From: Rhodospirillaceae bacterium
GTDB taxonomy: Bacteria; Pseudomonadota; Alphaproteobacteria; Thalassobaculales; Thalassobaculaceae
Length of the DNA: 16,295 bases
Direction: 5' to 3'
NCBI GenBank assembly: GCA_002730675.1
Contig: PCAV01000077.1
Location: 3,747 to 20,041 of the forward strand
In this document: positions 1-7,748 of the stretch, in pieces
How positions within the stretch are numbered: the stretch's first letter is position 1
Layout of the letters: every line of letters begins with the position of its first letter
The notes under the pieces: generated by a model
What the model was told of the DNA's origin: nothing
The model's input: the letters and a program-made list of their open reading frames with translations, nothing else
Databases searched by the model: none
Made by a program: the position numbers and the translations under genes

Positions 1-296
1 TCCTGTTTGGGAACTTCCAATCCAGCTAAGTTGGCTAATTTATCTACACTTTCAATGAAGTTTAGTCCCTCAGTTTCCATAGTGAATTTGATTATGTCCC
101 CGTGTGCTCCGCACGCAAAACAATGATAGAAGTTTTTTTCATCCACAACAGATAAAGAGGGTTTACTATCGTTGTGAAAGGGACAAAGAGCTAGAAACTC
201 TCTCCCTCTCTTGATAAGTTTTAATTTTCTACCAACAACCTCAGAAATTCGAATCCGAGACCTTAATTCATCAAGAAAGTCAGCTGGAAAGCTCAT
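1..296 (-). CDS. dnaG: DNA primase DnaG, N-terminal part (cut by window edge)
   Basis: Primase makes the short RNA primers for lagging-strand DNA synthesis at the replication fork, working with the DnaB helicase. Only the first 98 codons are in the window; the rest lies left of base 1. The start is ATG at 296-294, and the N-terminus MSFPADFLDELRSRI is what is expected of an alphaproteobacterial primase. The CHC2 zinc-binding domain is complete: C38-P-F-H41, then C59-F-A-C62 (spacing C-x2-H-x17-C-x2-C), followed by GAHGDIIKF. The TOPRIM catalytic core is outside the window. No strong Shine-Dalgarno sequence precedes the ATG. The 110-base gap to phnM carries no clear promoter. The family call is secure from the zinc motif and surrounding residues. 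Confidence 0.95.
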   Translation of the reverse strand, partial: MSFPADFLDELRSRIRISEVVGRKLKLIKRGREFLALCPFHNDSKPSLSVVDEKNFYHCFACGAHGDIIKFTMETEGLNFIESVDKLANLAGLEVPKQ

Positions 297-406
297 ATGC
301 TAAGGACCATAAACTTGGAGTTTTTGAAGTACGAACTAAGGAAAAACTTAGGGTCTTCTAAATATGGACCATTTGATCAAAAAATGCGAGTCAACAAACT
401 AAGATT
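297..406. other. dnaG/phnM intergenic spacer
   Basis: This gap lies between the phnM stop codon and the dnaG start, both on the minus strand. It is AT-rich. It contains a 10-base palindrome TTTGATCAAA (372-381) and a weak CTAAG/CTTAG hairpin, but no convincing promoter hexamer pair, terminator or ORF. Confidence 0.4.
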
Positions 407-1573
407 TTAAAGCCAACAAGATCTATATACTGGGCTGCCATTTACGAAAGTTGCTTTCAATTTCCGTTCCCCAAGATCCAGCTGCTCGATTAATATCAAA
501 TCCGCTCGTTTTCCCTCGATTATCTCACCCCTATCCGTTACCCCCGCCGCTTCAGCTGGTGCCTTGGAAACCATCCTCCAACTGGAGCCAAAATCCAAGA
601 TTTTGTTTTCTGATAAGTTGAAAGGTGCTTGCATCAGAGCAGGATAATAATAATCGGAACACAATATATCTCCCATGCCAGCCTTTATATTTCTCGAGGC
701 GGATAGCCCAGATTTTCCCATATGGCTTCCTCCTCTTATAATGTTTGGTGCTCCGAGTACAATGAAGTTACGTAATTCATGTGCTTGAGTGATTGCCTCA
801 GTTGTTAGTGGAAATTCACTGATATGACAGCCTAGGGAATTATAAAATTGTCTGATGGTACTGGTTTTGTCGTCATGGCTTGCCATGGAAATAGAATTTT
901 TTATTGCAGTATTTGCTAATTTTTCAATTAGTTGGGTAGTTTCACTTTCGCGTTCTGAAAGACTTTCAACTAAAGACAAAAAGTCTATTTTTGTTAAACC
1001 GGTGCGCTCTAAAAATTGCGAAAGAGGCAGGTCTTCAGAAATTTTTTTGCGAATTGAAGGTAGATGATTATTAAAAGCCAAGAAGTGTATCTTACCATTT
1101 GAGATCCAATCAACAACTTCGTCCACAGCAGCGAAATTAAACGTTTCAAATCGTAAATGACATTTTGTAGCTGCCCCTAACCCACCGGAAACCTTTTTCA
1201 AAGCCGTCAAAACTTTAATTACTGTTTCACGACCACGTAGCCCAGGTTCCCAAGAGTAGGTTATCCCGTGAAAACCCGTTGTGATCCCATTTGCGACCAG
1301 CTGTCTGTCCGTGTCTAAAAATGCAAGTTCTAAAGGAAATGTAACCCCAGGCCGCGGCATTATTTGCCTCTCAAATGCATCGCCGTGAAGATCCACAATG
1401 CCCGGTAAAACCATGCATCCAGAAGCATCTATTCTTTTAACAGTTTTGGCAGGTGATACTCCGATGGCATCAATTTTCCCCTCAGAAATCACGATATCCG
1501 TTTCTTGGGTTTCACCGCTGGGTAAAAGAACACGACCACCTTCTATACAAAATTTGTTCACCTCACTTGTCAT
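407..1573 (-). CDS. phnM: Alpha-D-ribose 1-methylphosphonate 5-triphosphate diphosphatase PhnM
   Basis: PhnM removes pyrophosphate from ribose 1-methylphosphonate 5-triphosphate, giving the substrate of C-P lyase (PhnJ) in phosphonate breakdown; it is cytosolic and metal dependent. The protein is 388 residues, usual for the family, and belongs to the amidohydrolase superfamily. Visible motifs are the metal site D61-L-H63-G-D65 followed by FERQIMPRPGV (a PhnM hallmark), GITTGFHGITYSWEPG near 97-111, SHDD at 232-235, GAPNIIRGGSH around 274-284, and D307 in LCSDYYYPALM. ATG at 1573 is preceded by AAGGG at good spacing. It is divergent from the DUF1045 gene, whose family is known from phosphonate operons. 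The core lyase genes phnGHIJKL are not in the window, so the rest of the pathway must lie elsewhere or be absent. Confidence 0.93.
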   Translation of the reverse strand: MTSEVNKFCIEGGRVLLPSGETQETDIVISEGKIDAIGVSPAKTVKRIDASGCMVLPGIVDLHGDAFERQIMPRPGVTFPLELAFLDTDRQLVANGITTGFHGITYSWEPGLRGRETVIKVLTALKKVSGGLGAATKCHLRFETFNFAAVDEVVDWISNGKIHFLAFNNHLPSIRKKISEDLPLSQFLERTGLTKIDFLSLVESLSERESETTQLIEKLANTAIKNSISMASHDDKTSTIRQFYNSLGCHISEFPLTTEAITQAHELRNFIVLGAPNIIRGGSHMGKSGLSASRNIKAGMGDILCSDYYYPALMQAPFNLSENKILDFGSSWRMVSKAPAEAAGVTDRGEIIEGKRADLILIEQLDLGERKLKATFVNGSPVYRSCWL

Positions 1574-1621
1574 TAGTCACCCTTATTATCAATAATTCTG
1601 ATACCATGCGCGATAATCACT

Positions 1622-1641
1622 ATAGAGTTTGACGGCTCTAT
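1622..1641. promoter_or_regulatory. Inverted repeat in the phnM/DUF1045 divergent region (candidate operator)
   Basis: ATAGAG and CTCTAT form a perfect 6-base inverted repeat separated by 8 bases. It sits between the divergent starts of phnM (1573) and the DUF1045 gene (1654). A second short repeat, ATTAT-CA-ATAAT, lies nearer phnM. A regulator of both directions could bind here, but no known consensus was recognised and the arms are short enough to arise by chance. Confidence 0.25.
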
Positions 1642-1653
1642 TTGGAATTAGAG

Positions 1654-2400
1654 ATGGGTAATAAGTTGAATAAAGATGAAAAAACTATCGGTCCACATGA
1701 TGATAGATCTGGACGATTCGCCATTTATTACGCTCCAACGCCGTTCTCGGCACTTCATTCTCTTGGAAGTACTTGGCTGGGACGTGATAGCGCAACTGGA
1801 AAAATTATAGAACAGCCTTCTATATCCGGTATAACTTCTGAGCGTTTATCCGAATTAACTAAAAGTGCTAGACATTATGGATTTCATGCGACATTGAAAG
1901 CCCCCTTTCAACTGAAGCACGGAACGACCCTAACCCTTTTGAAGCAGACACTGAGGCAAGTCTTTGGAGATGCGAGCCCGTTTCACATAAATCTTGACGT
2001 TTTACGCCTAGGCAAACTCTTCGCTCTAATGCTGTCAAAACCCAATCCAAAGATACAAAGTCTAGCCGAGATTGTGGTAAGAGAAATTGATGCTTTTAGG
2101 GAACCTATTACTAAAGAAGAACTCGCAATACGAAGATCAAAAGGCTTAACCCCTTCACAGGATGAAAATTTGATTAATTGGGGCTATCCTTACGTGTTTT
2201 CTGAATTTCGTTTCCATATAACGTTAACTGGCAAAATACAATTAAGTAAAGAACAAGCAATTATTTACGATGCCATCAAGAGGCATTTTTCTGAATTTCT
2301 GAACAAAAGAATAAAAATTGAATACATTTGTTTGTTTCGTCAAACCAACAGAGAGGCCCCTTTTCTCTTGGTTGATCAATTCAAGCTAGGTTTAAAATGA
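1654..2400 (+). CDS. DUF1045 family protein, 2H phosphoesterase fold, phosphonate-associated
   Basis: This family (putative phosphonate metabolism protein, DUF1045) belongs to the 2H phosphoesterase superfamily, whose members act on cyclic or 2'-phosphate nucleotide-type bonds. Both HxT catalytic motifs are present: H78-A-T80 in HYGFHATLKAPF and H188-I-T190 in FRFHITLTG (numbered from the ATG). The conserved RFAIYYAP opening of the family is at about residues 21-28, so the protein has an unusual hydrophilic N-terminal tail of about 20 residues. I choose ATG 1654, preceded by GGAATTAGAG; an in-frame TTG at 1642 is possible. Its stop overlaps the next gene by 4 bases (ATGA), so the two are probably translationally coupled. 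Association with phnM supports a role in phosphonate use, possibly ribosyl cyclic phosphate hydrolysis, but that reaction is inference. Confidence 0.85.
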   Translation: MGNKLNKDEKTIGPHDDRSGRFAIYYAPTPFSALHSLGSTWLGRDSATGKIIEQPSISGITSERLSELTKSARHYGFHATLKAPFQLKHGTTLTLLKQTLRQVFGDASPFHINLDVLRLGKLFALMLSKPNPKIQSLAEIVVREIDAFREPITKEELAIRRSKGLTPSQDENLINWGYPYVFSEFRFHITLTGKIQLSKEQAIIYDAIKRHFSEFLNKRIKIEYICLFRQTNREAPFLLVDQFKLGLK

Positions 2401-2834
2401 AGCTAAGAATTCGTGAGGGCACTATTTTAGACGATGAATTGTGCGGCGCAATTATGCTTGGAGCTTTAGTAATTGAAGATATTCCACGATCATTTTTAAA
2501 AGACAATATTCTAATGCTACCGCTTCGAAGTAATTTGAGATTTATTGCCTTATGCGATGAGGTGCCCGCCGGGTTTTGCGATTACTCAGTTTCTAAGAGT
2601 CACATAAATTATTTATTTGTGGATCCTTTATTTCAAGCTAACGGAGTGGGCACTTATCTTCTAGAAAACGTCCAAAGACGTCTTGAAGCCCCCATTTCAG
2701 TCAATGTTTTATGCCGAAACGAAAAAGCGATTTTGTGGTATTTAAAAAAAGACTTTATTGTGACAAAGCTTTGGTCAGAACAATTCAATGGGCAACTAAC
2801 CCCGTGGTTAAAACTTACAAGAAAAACGTTATAA
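2397..2834 (+). CDS. GNAT family N-acetyltransferase
   Basis: A compact single-domain GNAT acetyltransferase of 145 residues, expected to move an acetyl group from acetyl-CoA to an amine. The acetyl-CoA pyrophosphate loop is Q80-A-N-G83-V-G85 in the stretch VDPLFQANGVGTYLL, matching Q/R-x-x-G-x-G/A. Motif B follows as NEKAILWYLKKDF near 108-120, in the usual N-x-x-A-x-x-x-Y position. The ATG overlaps the stop of the DUF1045 gene (ATGA at 2397-2400), so the two form an operon. In E. coli the C-P lyase operon also has an acetyltransferase, PhnO, acting on aminoalkylphosphonates; a similar role is tempting by context, but the sequence does not identify the substrate. Confidence 0.8.
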   Translation: MKLRIREGTILDDELCGAIMLGALVIEDIPRSFLKDNILMLPLRSNLRFIALCDEVPAGFCDYSVSKSHINYLFVDPLFQANGVGTYLLENVQRRLEAPISVNVLCRNEKAILWYLKKDFIVTKLWSEQFNGQLTPWLKLTRKTL

Positions 2835-2976
2835 GCGGCTTTACTGCCGTGTCTCTACTAAAATGGCACTCCTCATATATTAAAGCTAATTTAGAGGTAT
2901 CAATAACTTCCAACGTTTAGAAATATACTATAAGTTTAATACCAAAATTCGTTTCACGTACGAAGGAACTTGAAGC

Positions 2977-3912
2977 TTGAACGGATATCCTCGGGATCTG
3001 ATTGGTTACGCTGATCAACCCCCTAATCCACAATGGCCGGGAGGCGCTCGCGTAGCTGTAAACTTTGTCATCAACTATGAGGAAGGATCCGAGTACTCTA
3101 TACCGGACGGAGATGGTTTTTCCGAGGCAAGTTTAACCGAATCACCCTCATCCACTATTCCTCACGGAACACGTGATTTAGCGGCAGAGACACTTTTTGA
3201 GTATGGCTCAAGAGTTGGGTTTTGGCGTTTACTAAATTTATTTTTACAACATAAATTCCCCGTCACAATTTTTGCATGTGCTTTAGCACTCGAACGTAAC
3301 CCCCGGGTGGTCGAAGCAATAAAAAAGCACGAATTGGATATCTGCTGCCATGGCTGGCGCTGGATCGAGCACTATAAGCTTAGTGAAGATGAGGAGAGAG
3401 AAAACATAAAGAGAGCCGTCGCATCGCTGAAAAATTTATTTGGCCAACGACCTCTAGGATGGTATTGCCGTACAGCTCCTAGTGTGAATACCAGACGCCT
3501 TTTGATGGAAGAAGGTGGATTTATATACGATTCCGATGCTTATAATGATGAACTACCGTACTGGCTTGAGTTTGATAACAAAGCTCATTTAGTGATCCCA
3601 TATTCTTTGACGACAAATGATTCAAAATTTGGCCGCGGATGGTTCAGCACCTCAGATGATTTTTTTAAATTCAACAAAGATGCATTCGACTTACTCTACG
3701 AAGAAGGCAAAACGGCACCAAAAATGATGTCCATAGGGTTGCACCAAAGGTTGATTGGACATCCTGCCAGAGCGATGGGTCTTAAAAGATTTTTGAATTA
3801 TATTGCTAACTTTGATGATGTTTGGGTATGCAATCGCATAGACATAGCTGAACATTGGTTTAAAACGCATCCCCATCCGTTGCAACCAGATACATCGAGG
3901 ATTTTCTGTTAA
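2977..3912 (+). CDS. puuE: PuuE-type allantoinase (polysaccharide deacetylase fold)
   Basis: The metal-independent allantoinase PuuE opens the hydantoin ring of allantoin to allantoate in purine and urate breakdown, releasing nitrogen. The protein is 311 residues, the usual size for this group within the polysaccharide deacetylase (NodB-like) fold. Family motifs are [20 protein letters not shown] at the start, [11 protein letters not shown] at 29-39, [11 protein letters not shown] at 122-132 and [14 protein letters not shown] at 252-265. The start is TTG at 2977, with AAGGA at 2963-2967 as ribosome-binding site; an in-frame TGA just upstream leaves no earlier start. No other urate pathway gene is in the window. 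The stop shares TTAA with the convergent yacG stop. Related enzymes act on peptidoglycan or other amides, so substrate specificity is inferred from family resemblance. Confidence 0.85.
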   Translation: MNGYPRDLIGYADQPPNPQWPGGARVAVNFVINYEEGSEYSIPDGDGFSEASLTESPSSTIPHGTRDLAAETLFEYGSRVGFWRLLNLFLQHKFPVTIFACALALERNPRVVEAIKKHELDICCHGWRWIEHYKLSEDEERENIKRAVASLKNLFGQRPLGWYCRTAPSVNTRRLLMEEGGFIYDSDAYNDELPYWLEFDNKAHLVIPYSLTTNDSKFGRGWFSTSDDFFKFNKDAFDLLYEEGKTAPKMMSIGLHQRLIGHPARAMGLKRFLNYIANFDDVWVCNRIDIAEHWFKTHPHPLQPDTSRIFC

Positions 3913-4115
3913 ACTTGCTGTTTCTTTTGTGATAGGTAGTCTGATAAATCCAACACCTCTGCTTCAGATGGCACCTCTTCGCTAGGTAATTTGTAATCAC
4001 CACTCATCCAGTTCCCTAAATCAATGAGCTTACACCTCGCAGAACAGAACGGTTTGTAACTTTTAGCTTGTGGCTTATCACATAAAGCACACACTGCTTT
4101 TTTATTAAACGTCAT
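3909..4115 (-). CDS. yacG: DNA gyrase inhibitor YacG, zinc-binding
   Basis: YacG is a small zinc protein; the E. coli protein binds GyrB and blocks gyrase from loading on DNA. The four zinc ligands are two CxxC/CxxxC pairs, CALC and CSARC, separated by 11 residues. They are followed by the family's conserved [16 protein letters not shown] segment and an acidic tail. Two starts are possible: ATG 4115, four bases after the RNase gene's stop, gives 68 residues, and ATG 4133, overlapping the upstream gene by 14 bases, gives 74. Most family members begin close to the first CxxC, so I list the shorter. The gene is the last of the infA, maf, RNase E/G, yacG series, a typical alphaproteobacterial order. 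Confidence 0.87.
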   Translation of the reverse strand: MTFNKKAVCALCDKPQAKSYKPFCSARCKLIDLGNWMSGDYKLPSEEVPSEAEVLDLSDYLSQKKQQV

Positions 4116-4119
4116 GATC

Positions 4120-5415
4120 TCAACTAATCCCATTTTTTATTAAGAACTCATTATAAGTCATTTGGCTGTCTTCTGTGATGACGACTTTCGTTCCTAATTT
4201 ATCGCTGATATTTCCTATCTCCTCATCAAAAGTAGTATTTAATACATTTTTTAAAAACGGAGAACATACAACTTTTGGATAGGCTATTCCGGTTGTCTCT
4301 TTCATCAAAGAACGTAACACTTTCAGTGCCGTGGTTTCTAATGTCGGCGTGTTGTCTTCAGTTGTTCCAACTAATAAGTCTTTTAATGAATTTCCTCCTC
4401 GCGGCTTTGTTATTTCCAGTAACCCTGTGCGCGTCCACCCATGTATGACTAAAGATACTTCTTCACTAAGAGCAAAACTTTGCATTGTTTTCAGAAAGTT
4501 ATCTCTAATCTTAAAATTCTTAAATCTTGGAAAGTCGATAAGTATGATGCCACCTATCTCTCTCAACCGAAGCTGCCATACAATTTCCTCAGCAAGATGT
4601 GCGACTAGAGAAGTAGTTTCTGATCTAGGCTTACTCTTACTACCAATGTCTACATCAATCGAAGTAAGGGCTTCAGTCTCATCAAAAAAGAGATACGCAC
4701 CATCATCTAATGATATTTTTCGCTCCAGTGCGCGATTTATCTCATAATCCAGGTCATAATCTTTGAATAAAACACCATATTTACCCTCATAAATATTTGC
4801 GTTTGGATACTTTTCCATCGCAAGCCCCAAAGCACCAACTGATGGTATCAGTATTGAAGGTGATCGACTTTTCAAAATTTTTTCTTTTAAGTTTTTCCAC
4901 TTTTCTAGTTGGGCCGAAGTCACCGCTCTCATACAGAGCAAATCGCTCACGTCAAAAGCGTCTCTTATATGAACACCCATGCCATTCGGAATATTTTCAT
5001 TTATAAATTGTCTTATCAGACCCCTATTTTTTTTTGATTTGATTTTTCGTGAAATTGACGAGATAACCCCCACTGGGTAGAGGTCCAAATACTTTCCCCC
5101 AAAACAGATATTTGAGCTTACTCGAGCCGATTTTTTTCTATGCGCATCATTTAGAACTTGGACAAGCAGGGACTCTCCATCAATGGGCTGGCACATTTTT
5201 GTGTGCTCTATGTACCCGGGAGAAGTACCGAGATCCAAAAAACTTGCTCCTAACTCTTTTCGTGTAGCAGTCACTTTCGCGAGAATGATAGCACCCCTTA
5301 ACCATGGTGCGTGATGACGCTCTATAAATAAATTTGCCAGGCGATTATTTTTTAAAACGGCAACTCTTTTTTCACCTGGCGATGTATCGATAATTATCTT
5401 CTCGTTAGAAATCAA
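4120..5415 (-). CDS. Ribonuclease E/G family endoribonuclease (RNase G-like)
   Basis: RNase E/G enzymes cut single-stranded RNA with 5'-end sensing, in rRNA maturation and mRNA decay. The 431-residue length fits the short RNase G-like form without the long C-terminal scaffold of RNase E. An S1-like segment lies at roughly 36-110. The catalytic core has the conserved [23 protein letters not shown] block (here [13 protein letters not shown] with T247-E248) and two acidic metal ligands, D254 in IDVD and D294 in [19 protein letters not shown] matches the conserved end of the DNase I-like domain. The CPxCxG zinc link of E. coli RNase E is not seen. The start appears to be TTG 5415 with GAGAAG upstream, 10 bases after the maf stop, so the gene is probably in one operon with infA, maf and yacG. 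Confidence 0.9.
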   Translation of the reverse strand: MISNEKIIIDTSPGEKRVAVLKNNRLANLFIERHHAPWLRGAIILAKVTATRKELGASFLDLGTSPGYIEHTKMCQPIDGESLLVQVLNDAHRKKSARVSSNICFGGKYLDLYPVGVISSISRKIKSKKNRGLIRQFINENIPNGMGVHIRDAFDVSDLLCMRAVTSAQLEKWKNLKEKILKSRSPSILIPSVGALGLAMEKYPNANIYEGKYGVLFKDYDLDYEINRALERKISLDDGAYLFFDETEALTSIDVDIGSKSKPRSETTSLVAHLAEEIVWQLRLREIGGIILIDFPRFKNFKIRDNFLKTMQSFALSEEVSLVIHGWTRTGLLEITKPRGGNSLKDLLVGTTEDNTPTLETTALKVLRSLMKETTGIAYPKVVCSPFLKNVLNTTFDEEIGNISDKLGTKVVITEDSQMTYNEFLIKNGIS

Positions 5416-5425
5416 AATAATCTTC

Positions 5426-6049
5426 TCACCGATTATATTCTTTATAGTTAAAACCCAATCCCTTTAAAACATTGTAAACCTCATGAATAGGCAATCCCAC
5501 CACATTAGAATACGAACCTTGTATTCTTTTTATAAAAGCTGCTCCTCTACCTTGAATAGCGTACCCCCCCGCCTTTCCAATCCATTCCTCACTAGCTAAG
5601 TAATTACTAATCTCTTGCTCATCTAGACGTTTGAAAGTTACAGACGAAATCACTAGCCTTTTTACATATTGATTATTTTCTCCAATGACCACAAACGCCC
5701 CCAAAACGTTGTGGCTACGGCCAGAAAGTCTTCGCAAACATTTCTCCGCTTGGATCTTTGATCCTGGTTTATCTAGGATTCTTGTGCCGCAAGTTACAAC
5801 TGTATCAGCGGCTAAAACAAAGCGACTTGGGTGTCTACGCTTTACTGTTTCCGCTTTTTCCAAAGCTATTCTAGCAGCATATTTTTTTGGGGCCTCTGGC
5901 TTTTTAACAGTTTCATCAACGTCAGCTGCGTCTGATAAAAAGTTTTCTACGCCAATTTGTTTCAGAAGGTCACTTCGCCTTGGAGACCCCGAGGCCAAAA
6001 CTAGTTCTAGGCCATCTGGAGGTAAAAAAGCTTTCTTTCCATTTTCCAC
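5426..6049 (-). CDS. maf: Maf-family nucleoside triphosphate pyrophosphatase
   Basis: Maf proteins hydrolyse non-canonical or pyrimidine nucleoside triphosphates to monophosphates and act as house-cleaning enzymes, with overproduction effects on septum formation. The nucleotide-binding signature LASGSPRR is at 18-25, the catalytic-site aspartate D82 in VLAADTVV, and the conserved GKAGGYAIQGRGAAFI and SYSNVVGLPIHEV blocks are at 158-173 and 179-191. The overall pattern resembles the YhdE/B. subtilis Maf branch (dTTP/UTP pyrophosphatase). Its length of 207 residues is normal. The start is GTG 6049, 18 bases after the infA stop, with only a weak ribosome-binding site, so translation may depend on coupling to infA. 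Confidence 0.92.
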   Translation of the reverse strand: MENGKKAFLPPDGLELVLASGSPRRSDLLKQIGVENFLSDAADVDETVKKPEAPKKYAARIALEKAETVKRRHPSRFVLAADTVVTCGTRILDKPGSKIQAEKCLRRLSGRSHNVLGAFVVIGENNQYVKRLVISSVTFKRLDEQEISNYLASEEWIGKAGGYAIQGRGAAFIKRIQGSYSNVVGLPIHEVYNVLKGLGFNYKEYNR

Positions 6050-6067
6050 GAAACTTAATGAAATACT

Positions 6068-6286
6068 TTACTTGAATCTAAATGTAATGCGGCCCTTGGT
6101 TAAATCATAGGGCGTCATCTCAACGTTCACTCTATCGCCTGCTAATACTCTAATGCGGTTTTTCCTCATCCTTCCGCTGGTATGAGCCAGAACTTCGTGA
6201 TCATTGTCAAGCTTAACTCTAAACATGGCATTTGGTAGCAACTCCGAAATTGTACCTGCAACTTCTAGAACATCTTCTTTACCCAA
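6068..6286 (-). CDS. infA: Translation initiation factor IF-1
   Basis: IF-1 binds the 30S A site and helps IF-2 and IF-3 select the initiator tRNA. The protein is 72 residues and is a single OB-fold domain with the near-invariant blocks [27 protein letters not shown] and [16 protein letters not shown]. The only possible start in frame with the conserved N-terminus is TTG 6286, which has a strong AGGAG ribosome-binding site six bases upstream. It heads the infA, maf, RNase E/G, yacG series, with an intergenic region of 163 bases separating it from hisD. In many alphaproteobacteria a UPF0262 gene and a low-molecular-weight phosphatase gene lie between hisD and infA; both are absent here. Confidence 0.97.
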   Translation of the reverse strand: MGKEDVLEVAGTISELLPNAMFRVKLDNDHEVLAHTSGRMRKNRIRVLAGDRVNVEMTPYDLTKGRITFRFK

Positions 6287-6371
6287 CTTATACTCCTATC
6301 ATGTTAAAAATATCCTCTAAACCTGCGGGCGAATGGCCCTGAGGTCAAGCCGTTTTTTTGAACTCAAAAAC

Positions 6372-6405
6372 TTCTTAGATTATTTCTCGTGCTACTGTCT
6401 AAGAA
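6372..6405 (-). terminator. Possible hisD terminator hairpin
   Basis: TTCTTAGA (6372-6379) and TCTAAGAA (6398-6405) form a perfect 8-base inverted repeat with an 18-base loop. Reading on the minus strand it is followed by GTTTTTG. It lies just downstream of hisD and upstream of infA. The AT-rich stem and long loop make it a weak intrinsic terminator at best. A TTGACC hexamer lies between it and infA, but no good -10 box at normal spacing was found. Confidence 0.35.
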
Positions 6406-6449
6406 AGTTTAGGTAGTAGACACCTAACGACATACATTTGCTGCAACTA

Positions 6450-7748
6450 TCACTTCGAACTGCTCAAACGAACTCTAATTGATTCTGCATGAGCCGGAAG
6501 ACCCTCTGCTTCGGCCAGCGTCACGGCTGGTGGGCCGATTTTCTCCAAGCTCCTTAAATTACATTCAACAAACGTAGATCTTTTCATAAAATCGAATACC
6601 GATAAACCAGATGAGAATCTTGCTGCTCGATCAGTCGGTAAAACATGATTAGGACCAGCTACATAATCACCAATTGCCTCCGGAGTATACCTTCCTAGGA
6701 AAATTGCGCCAGCATGCTTTATTAATTTCATTAATTCATTAGGCTTTTCGACGGCGAGCTCCAAATGTTCGGGAGCTATGCGGTCAACAAGTTCTGTTGC
6801 TTCAGTTAACGAACTTACAACAATTATAGCACCTTGTTTTTCCCAACTAGCCCTAGCAATTTGCGATCTTTGCAGCGACACGAGGATTTCGTCCACCGCG
6901 TTCACTACCTGTTCCGCAAATTTTTCACTGTCCGTTATTAAGATTGATCGAGCAACTTCGTCATGCTCTGCTTGCGCTAACAGATCATAAGCTATCCATT
7001 TGGGGTCGTTTAATTTATCAGCAACAATTAAAATTTCTGACGGTCCCGCGATAGAGTCGATTCCAACAACACCATAGACTAGTTTTTTTGCGGCAGCGAC
7101 ATAGGCATTCCCCGGTCCAACAATTTTGTCTACCGAACTAACAGTCTCAGTTCCGTAAGCCAACGCTGCTATGGCTTGAGCCCCCCCAATTCGATAAATT
7201 TCTTGTACCCCAGACAGTTTTGCTGCAGCGAGAACCAATGGATTTATAGCTTTACCGGTTTGAGGTACAGTAATAACCCGTCTAGGTACCCCTGCCACTT
7301 TTGCCGGTATAGCATTCATTAGCACCGAGCTTGGGTAAGACGCTGTACCACCTGGCACATATAGGCCTACAGAGTCAACGGAACTCCAGCGCATTCCCAT
7401 TTTTACCTCTACCTCATCCAAATATTCGAAATTATCTGGCATCTGTTTTTGATGAAACGCCGTTATCCTATCTGCTGCAAATTTCAGAGAATCATACTGA
7501 TCAGTAGTAATTTTATTAATGGCTTTGTCAATTTCATCTCTATCTACAATCAAATCAGCCAAAGTTAAATCGCGCCCATCCAACTCCTTTGTGAGTTTAG
7601 TCAGCGCCTCATCTCCACTTTTTCTCACTTGTTCTATGATATCGGCGGAAACCTTAGTAGCATCTTCGACCCTCGTCGCTCGTCTGCCCAAGAGCCTCTC
7701 GAATGAACCATCAAAATTAGGGTCGCAACTATTTATTTTCAATACCAT
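6450..7748 (-). CDS. hisD: Histidinol dehydrogenase HisD
   Basis: HisD carries out the last two steps of histidine synthesis, oxidising L-histidinol to histidine with two NAD+. Zinc and catalytic motifs are intact: LLAQAEHDEVA (Q and H ligands), RIAPEHLEL (the catalytic Glu-His pair), YVAGPNHVLPT and GLPAHAES (the C-terminal His ligand). The GGAQAIAALAYGTETV and VDKIVGPGN blocks are also present. I choose ATG 7748, which has AGAGG six bases upstream, giving 432 residues; an upstream TTG at 7772 would add 8 residues without a good site. The start lies inside the last 20 bases of hisG, so the two are co-translated. Confidence 0.95.
   Translation of the reverse strand: MVLKINSCDPNFDGSFERLLGRRATRVEDATKVSADIIEQVRKSGDEALTKLTKELDGRDLTLADLIVDRDEIDKAINKITTDQYDSLKFAADRITAFHQKQMPDNFEYLDEVEVKMGMRWSSVDSVGLYVPGGTASYPSSVLMNAIPAKVAGVPRRVITVPQTGKAINPLVLAAAKLSGVQEIYRIGGAQAIAALAYGTETVSSVDKIVGPGNAYVAAAKKLVYGVVGIDSIAGPSEILIVADKLNDPKWIAYDLLAQAEHDEVARSILITDSEKFAEQVVNAVDEILVSLQRSQIARASWEKQGAIIVVSSLTEATELVDRIAPEHLELAVEKPNELMKLIKHAGAIFLGRYTPEAIGDYVAGPNHVLPTDRAARFSSGLSVFDFMKRSTFVECNLRSLEKIGPPAVTLAEAEGLPAHAESIRVRLSSSK

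Noticed and set aside
2711..2920. Plus-strand ORF overlapping the end of the GNAT gene
   Set aside because: It overlaps the intact GNAT reading frame for most of its first half and shows no domain; considered a frame shadow, not a frameshifted extension.
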